The notes under the pieces: model-generated | The model's input: the letters and a program-made list of their open reading frames with translations, nothing else | Database searches by the model: none | What the model was told of the DNA's origin: nothing | Assembly (NCBI RefSeq): GCF_910592395.1 | Contig: NC_088310.1 | Coordinates: forward strand, 6,887,501 to 6,951,500 | Reading direction: 5' to 3' | DNA length: 64,000 nucleotides | DNA from: Lineus longissimus | Lineage: Eukaryota; Nemertea; Pilidiophora; Heteronemertea; Lineidae | Made by a program: the position numbers and the translations under genes | Shown here: piece after piece, positions 62,841 to 64,000 of the stretch | Numbering within the stretch: position 1 is the first letter of the stretch | How the letters are laid out: each line of letters begins with the position of its first letter

Positions 62841-64000
62841 TCTCACTATCCGACGGAAACTTCGAAGGAGTATCCACAAACAACACCCCGTCAGGAAACT
62901 TACAGAAGGCTGAACAGTCGTTCAAACAAAATAACCACAGCGGAACTTGACAATGTGGTGTTTGGTGACGGGAACTTCGACGACTTATGACTGATATTAC
63001 AGTAATGATTACCACTGGCGGCCTCCGTTGCTTCTTTTAATGTTAACACAGCGGTTGGCCTCATTGGTTAAACAAACATGTAGCAGAGCCGCAGGCATTC
63101 TAAAAACGACTACTTAATCACAGGGTACATTTCTCACACCAGAACAAAGAAGTAAATTCAAATTTTGTTGTTGTTTTATAAATAGATCTAAATTTGATAT
63201 TTCCATATTTTCCCCAGCAACAGTGTTAGGATGAGGGAGCGATATTTGAGAACATGGACTTTTATAGAATTGATAGGGGTCGTTAAGAATAGACGGTCTA
63301 CGTAGTTCATATCAAGAAATCTGATAATTGGATATTTAAAACCCGCATTTTAACTCTTTTCTGGCGGGTGGGTACATCTGATAATCGTATCCGGAAAGGA
63401 ATGGAGTAGCCACAGAATACAATATGGCCGTTACATGCGTCAAGTACAACGACTCGTCGAAATAAAAAAGCAACCTCAAGACAGTTTAAGGGGCACAAGA
63501 TTTCAAAATATTTTATTTATTTGGTTGACATATCACTTTATATACCCGATATAACAACAATTTATACCAATTTTCCAAGAAAAAAATGGGATACATGCGT
63601 TTATCACGGTTTTTACGTTCAGGAGCGAAAAGAAGCGAATGCTTTCTGTTCGATCAACAAACGAATTTAGACTAGAAATAGGGAAAAAGGCGTCATGTGA
63701 CCTATAGCGACTGGAATTCAATTTCAGTTCACGCGCGAGGTGTATCACAAAGTAAAGTTACATGTATTGCACATCGGGGTGTCTCAGAAAAATGCCGGCT
63801 TCAACATTAAGTCTCGCGTCCGTATTCCTCAGTGAAATAGTTGCACATTGTACTTTGGCAAAATCAAGAACCAGAAAGGATAGTTAAGGAAGGAAGTATA
63901 TCGAAGCACATTTCAATTTCACGTTGCTTACGCCATTGTCTACATACGCCATATCAAAGCTTACCAAGGATCACTACTGGTTTTCAATCGTCTCACTGCG

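Noticed and set aside
62841-62879. Upstream TTG extension of the GPCR
   Set aside because: TTG starts are very rare in animal nuclear genes; the ATG at 62840 gives a normal N-terminus.
1-64000. CRISPR arrays, bacterial operons, reverse transcriptase or transposase genes
   Set aside because: None seen; repeats here lack regular spacers and no frame carries the relevant catalytic motifs.

Overview
The window reads as nuclear DNA of an animal, most likely a marine invertebrate. The evidence is long AT-rich noncoding stretches, short exons with GT/AG introns, an intronless rhodopsin-class GPCR, degenerate tRNA-derived SINE heads, foldback elements and simple repeats. The octamer TACATGTA is strikingly common; I read it at more than 20 places where one or two are expected. 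I cannot name the species. A lophotrochozoan or cephalochordate would fit, but that is a guess. I see no operon, no bacterial gene and no CRISPR array.

Coding content is concentrated at the right end, on the minus strand. At 61827-62840 lies a complete single-exon class A GPCR of 337 residues. About 1.2 kb downstream, in the same orientation, is a four-exon gene (60671 down to 57994). Its splice sites and phases join into one 528-residue secreted protein with a signal peptide and three immunoglobulin-like domains. I could not assign it to a named family. The acceptor and start of its second exon have been duplicated in tandem, with a 112-base period.

At the left edge (about 1034-1603, plus strand) there are signs of the end of a multi-pass membrane protein gene: a consensus splice donor, a hydrophobic stretch and an apparent terminal exon. 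The phases do not all agree, so it may be partial, mis-read or a pseudogene.

The roughly 55 kb between holds no gene I can support. It is accessory or intergenic DNA that has collected small elements: an element with 113-base inverted ends (40053-40624), a foldback element with C-tract arms (50161-50531), two direct copies of a CAACATG-rich repeat (48.8 and 49.3 kb), and two inverted copies of a repeat carrying palindromic CRE boxes (20.6 and 34.2 kb). There are also two minisatellite-like arrays (21.7 and 43.4 kb), at least six tRNA-like SINE heads and many near-perfect hairpins. One hairpin (26884-26965) has the geometry of a microRNA precursor.

The GPCR and the Ig protein are separate transcription units, each with its own AATAAA signal. 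Nothing in the sequence links their functions beyond proximity and shared strand. All calls are from reading alone; no homology search or folding program was run.
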